This document shows, one piece after another, positions 24,501-27,500 of a stretch of 64,000 nucleotides of DNA. Source of the DNA: Streptomyces sp. NBRC 109706 (GTDB lineage: Bacteria; Actinomycetota; Actinomycetes; Streptomycetales; Streptomycetaceae); NCBI RefSeq assembly GCF_000974485.1, contig NZ_BBOM01000016.1, positions 1-64,000 of the forward strand, given 5' to 3'. Positions within the stretch are counted from its first letter, which is position 1; every line of letters starts with the position of its first letter. The notes under the pieces were generated by a model that was not told the DNA's origin, ran no database searches, and saw only the letters and a program-made list of their open reading frames with translations. The position numbers were made by a program, and so were the translations under genes.

Positions 24501-27500
24501 ATGGTCTGACCGCGCCGAACGGCCCCTCCCAACAGCGCGTCATCCGCCAGGCGTTGGCGAACGCCCGCCTCACCAGCGCCGATGTGGACGCGGTCGAGGC
24601 CCATGGCACGGGGACCCGGCTTGGTGACCCGATCGAGGCGCAGGCGTTGTTGGCGACCTATGGGCAGGATCGGGACCAGGACAGTCCGCTCTGGCTCGGT
24701 TCCATCAAGTCGAACATCGGTCATACGCAGGCGGCCGCGGGTGTGGCGGGTGTGATCAAGATGGTGTTGGCGTTGCGGCATGGGGTGTTGCCGGCGACGT
24801 TGCATGTGGATGAGCCGTCCCCGCAGGTGGATTGGTCGGCGGGCGCCGTGGAACTGCTGACGCGGGCGCGTGCGTGGCCGGAGGTGGATCGGCCGCGTCG
24901 GGCGGGTGTGTCGTCGTTCGGGATCAGTGGGACGAACGCGCACGTCATCCTGGAGCAGGCGCCCGAGCCGGAACCGGTTACCGAACTCACGCGTCAGCGG
25001 CCGGGGTTGGTGCCGTGGGTGGTGTCGGCGAAGTCCGAGGCCGGGTTGCGGGCGCAGGTCGCACGGTTGCGGTCGTTCGTCGACGCGCGGCCCGAGCTGA
25101 ACGCGGTCGACATCGGCTGGTCGTTGGCGACGACCCGGGCCGCTTTGGAGCATCGCACGGTACTGTCCGGCGACGGGGATGTGCTGGCTTCCGGAGCCAC
25201 GACCGAGGGCCGAACCGCGTTCCTCTTCACCGGCCAGGGATCCCAACGCCCCGGCATGGGCCTCGGCCTGTACGAGACGTTCCCGGTGTTCGCCGAGGCG
25301 TTTGACGCGGTCTGCGCGCGGTTCGACGTTCGGCAGAGCCGTCCCCTGCGTGCGGTGCTGACCGATGGCGCCGATCTGGACCAGACCGCATGGGCCCAGA
25401 CCGGCCTGTTCGCCCTCGAAGTCGCCCTCTACCGCCTGGTCGAATCCTGGGGCGTCATCCCCGACGTCCTCCTGGGCCACTCGTTGGGTGAGATCACGGC
25501 CGCGCACGTCGCCGGGATCCTGTCCCTGGACGATGCCTGCACGTTGGTCGCGGAGCGCGGACGGTTGATGCAGGCGCTGCCCGCTGGTGGTGGGATGCTC
25601 GCCGTCGAGGCGACCGAGGCCGATGTCACCGACTCGGGCCTGGATATCGCCGCCGTCAACGGCCCGAACTCCGTGGTCCTCTCCGGCGATATCGACGCGA
25701 TCAACCACTACGCGGTCGAATGCGCCCAGCACGAGCGGCGGTTCAACATCCTGACCGTGTCGCACGCGTTCCATTCCGCCCTGATGGAACCGATGCTGGA
25801 GGAGTTCGCCACTGTCCTGACCGGGTTGACGTTCAACCCGGCCCGCATTCCGATCGTTTCCAACCTGACCGGCGCCATAGCCGAGCCCGGCGCCATAGCC
25901 GAGCCCGGCGCCATAGCCGAGCCCGGCGCCATGCAGCAGCCCGAGTACTGGCTCCAGCAGGTCCGTGGGACGGTCCGTTTCGCCGACGGCGTCGCCGCCA
26001 CGGCTGAGTTGGGCGTGACCCGTTACCTCGAACTCGGCCCGGACGGTGTGCTGTCCGGTATGGCCCAGGACACCGTCACCGACGCCACCTTCGCCGCCCT
26101 CCTGCGCAAGGACCGCGACGAGACCGACACCGCCCTCACCGCCCTCAGTCGCCTGTGGACCACCGGCGCCGCCATCGACTGGCCAGCCATGTTCACCGGC
26201 TGGGGCGGCCGCCGGGTCAGCCTGCCGACCTACGCCTTCCAACACGAACGCTACTGGCCCCAGCTGCCGATGCGGGAAGTCCAGGATGCGTGGCGTTACC
26301 GGATTACCTGGAAGCTGTTGGCCGAGCTGCCGTCGGCGAGGTTGTCGGGTACGTGGGCAGTGGTCGGTTCGGGGGACGCCGAAGTGACTGCGGCGTTGGC
26401 GGATGCCGGTGCGACGGTGGTGAGTGTTTCGGTTGAGGAGGTGTTGGGGCTGCCCGAGGTGGTGGGCGTGGTGTTGGTGGCTGGTGATGTGGCTGAGGTG
26501 TTGGGCGTGGTCCAGGTGTTGGGTGGGGTGTCGGCGCCGTTGTGGGTGGTGACGCGGGGTGCGGTGTCGGTGGGTGGTTCGGATCGGTTGGTCAATCCTG
26601 ACCTGGCGGGGGTGTGGGGTCTGGGTCGGGTTGCGGCGTTGGAGGTGCCGGATCGTTGGGGCGGCTTGGTCGATCTGCCGGCCGAGTTGGATGGGCGGGT
26701 GGGTGCTCGGTTTGTTGGGGTTCTGGCTGCGGGCGTCGCCGGTGAGGACCAGGTCGCGGTGCGTGGGGCTGGAGTGTATGGCCGCCGTCTGGTTCAGGCG
26801 ATGCCGGCCGAGGCCGTGGACGAGTCATGGAACCCGGCTCCCTCCGGGACGGTTCTGATCACCGGGGGTACCGGGGCCCTGGGCTCCGAGGTGGCGCGGT
26901 GGTTGGCGGGTCGGGGTGTGCCGCATTTGGTGTTGACCGGTCGCCGGGGTGTTGCGCCGGAGGGGTTGGTTGAGGAGTTGGCTGAACTTGGTACTCGGAC
27001 GACGGTTGTTGCTTGTGATGTTGCGGACCGGGACGCTCTTGCCGCAGCGATCGACGGTATTCCGGCGGAGTGGCCGTTGAGTGGTGTCGTGCATGCGGCT
27101 GGGGTGTTGGATGATGCGATGTTGGATGGTTTGTCGGGGGAGCGGTTGGCGTCGGTGTGGGGGCCGAAGGTTGATGGGTTGCGCAATTTGGATGTGTTGA
27201 CGGTCGGGCTTCCTGTTGAGTGGTTGGTGGTGTTCTCCTCGATGGCGGGCACGGTGGGCAATCCCGGGCAGGGGAACTATGCGGCGGCGAATGCGGCGGT
27301 CGATGCGTGGGTGCAGGAGCGGCGTCAGCGTGGTCTGCCGGCGGTGTCGATCGCTTGGGGCCCGTGGGCGGAGGGCATGGCCGGGGATGCCTCGGTCGTG
27401 CAACGCCTACAGCGCGGTGGCATACGACCGTTGGACGCCGAGTTGGCGCTGCGGGTCTTCGCCGAGGCGGTTCGGCATGGTGGTGTGGATATGACGGTGG

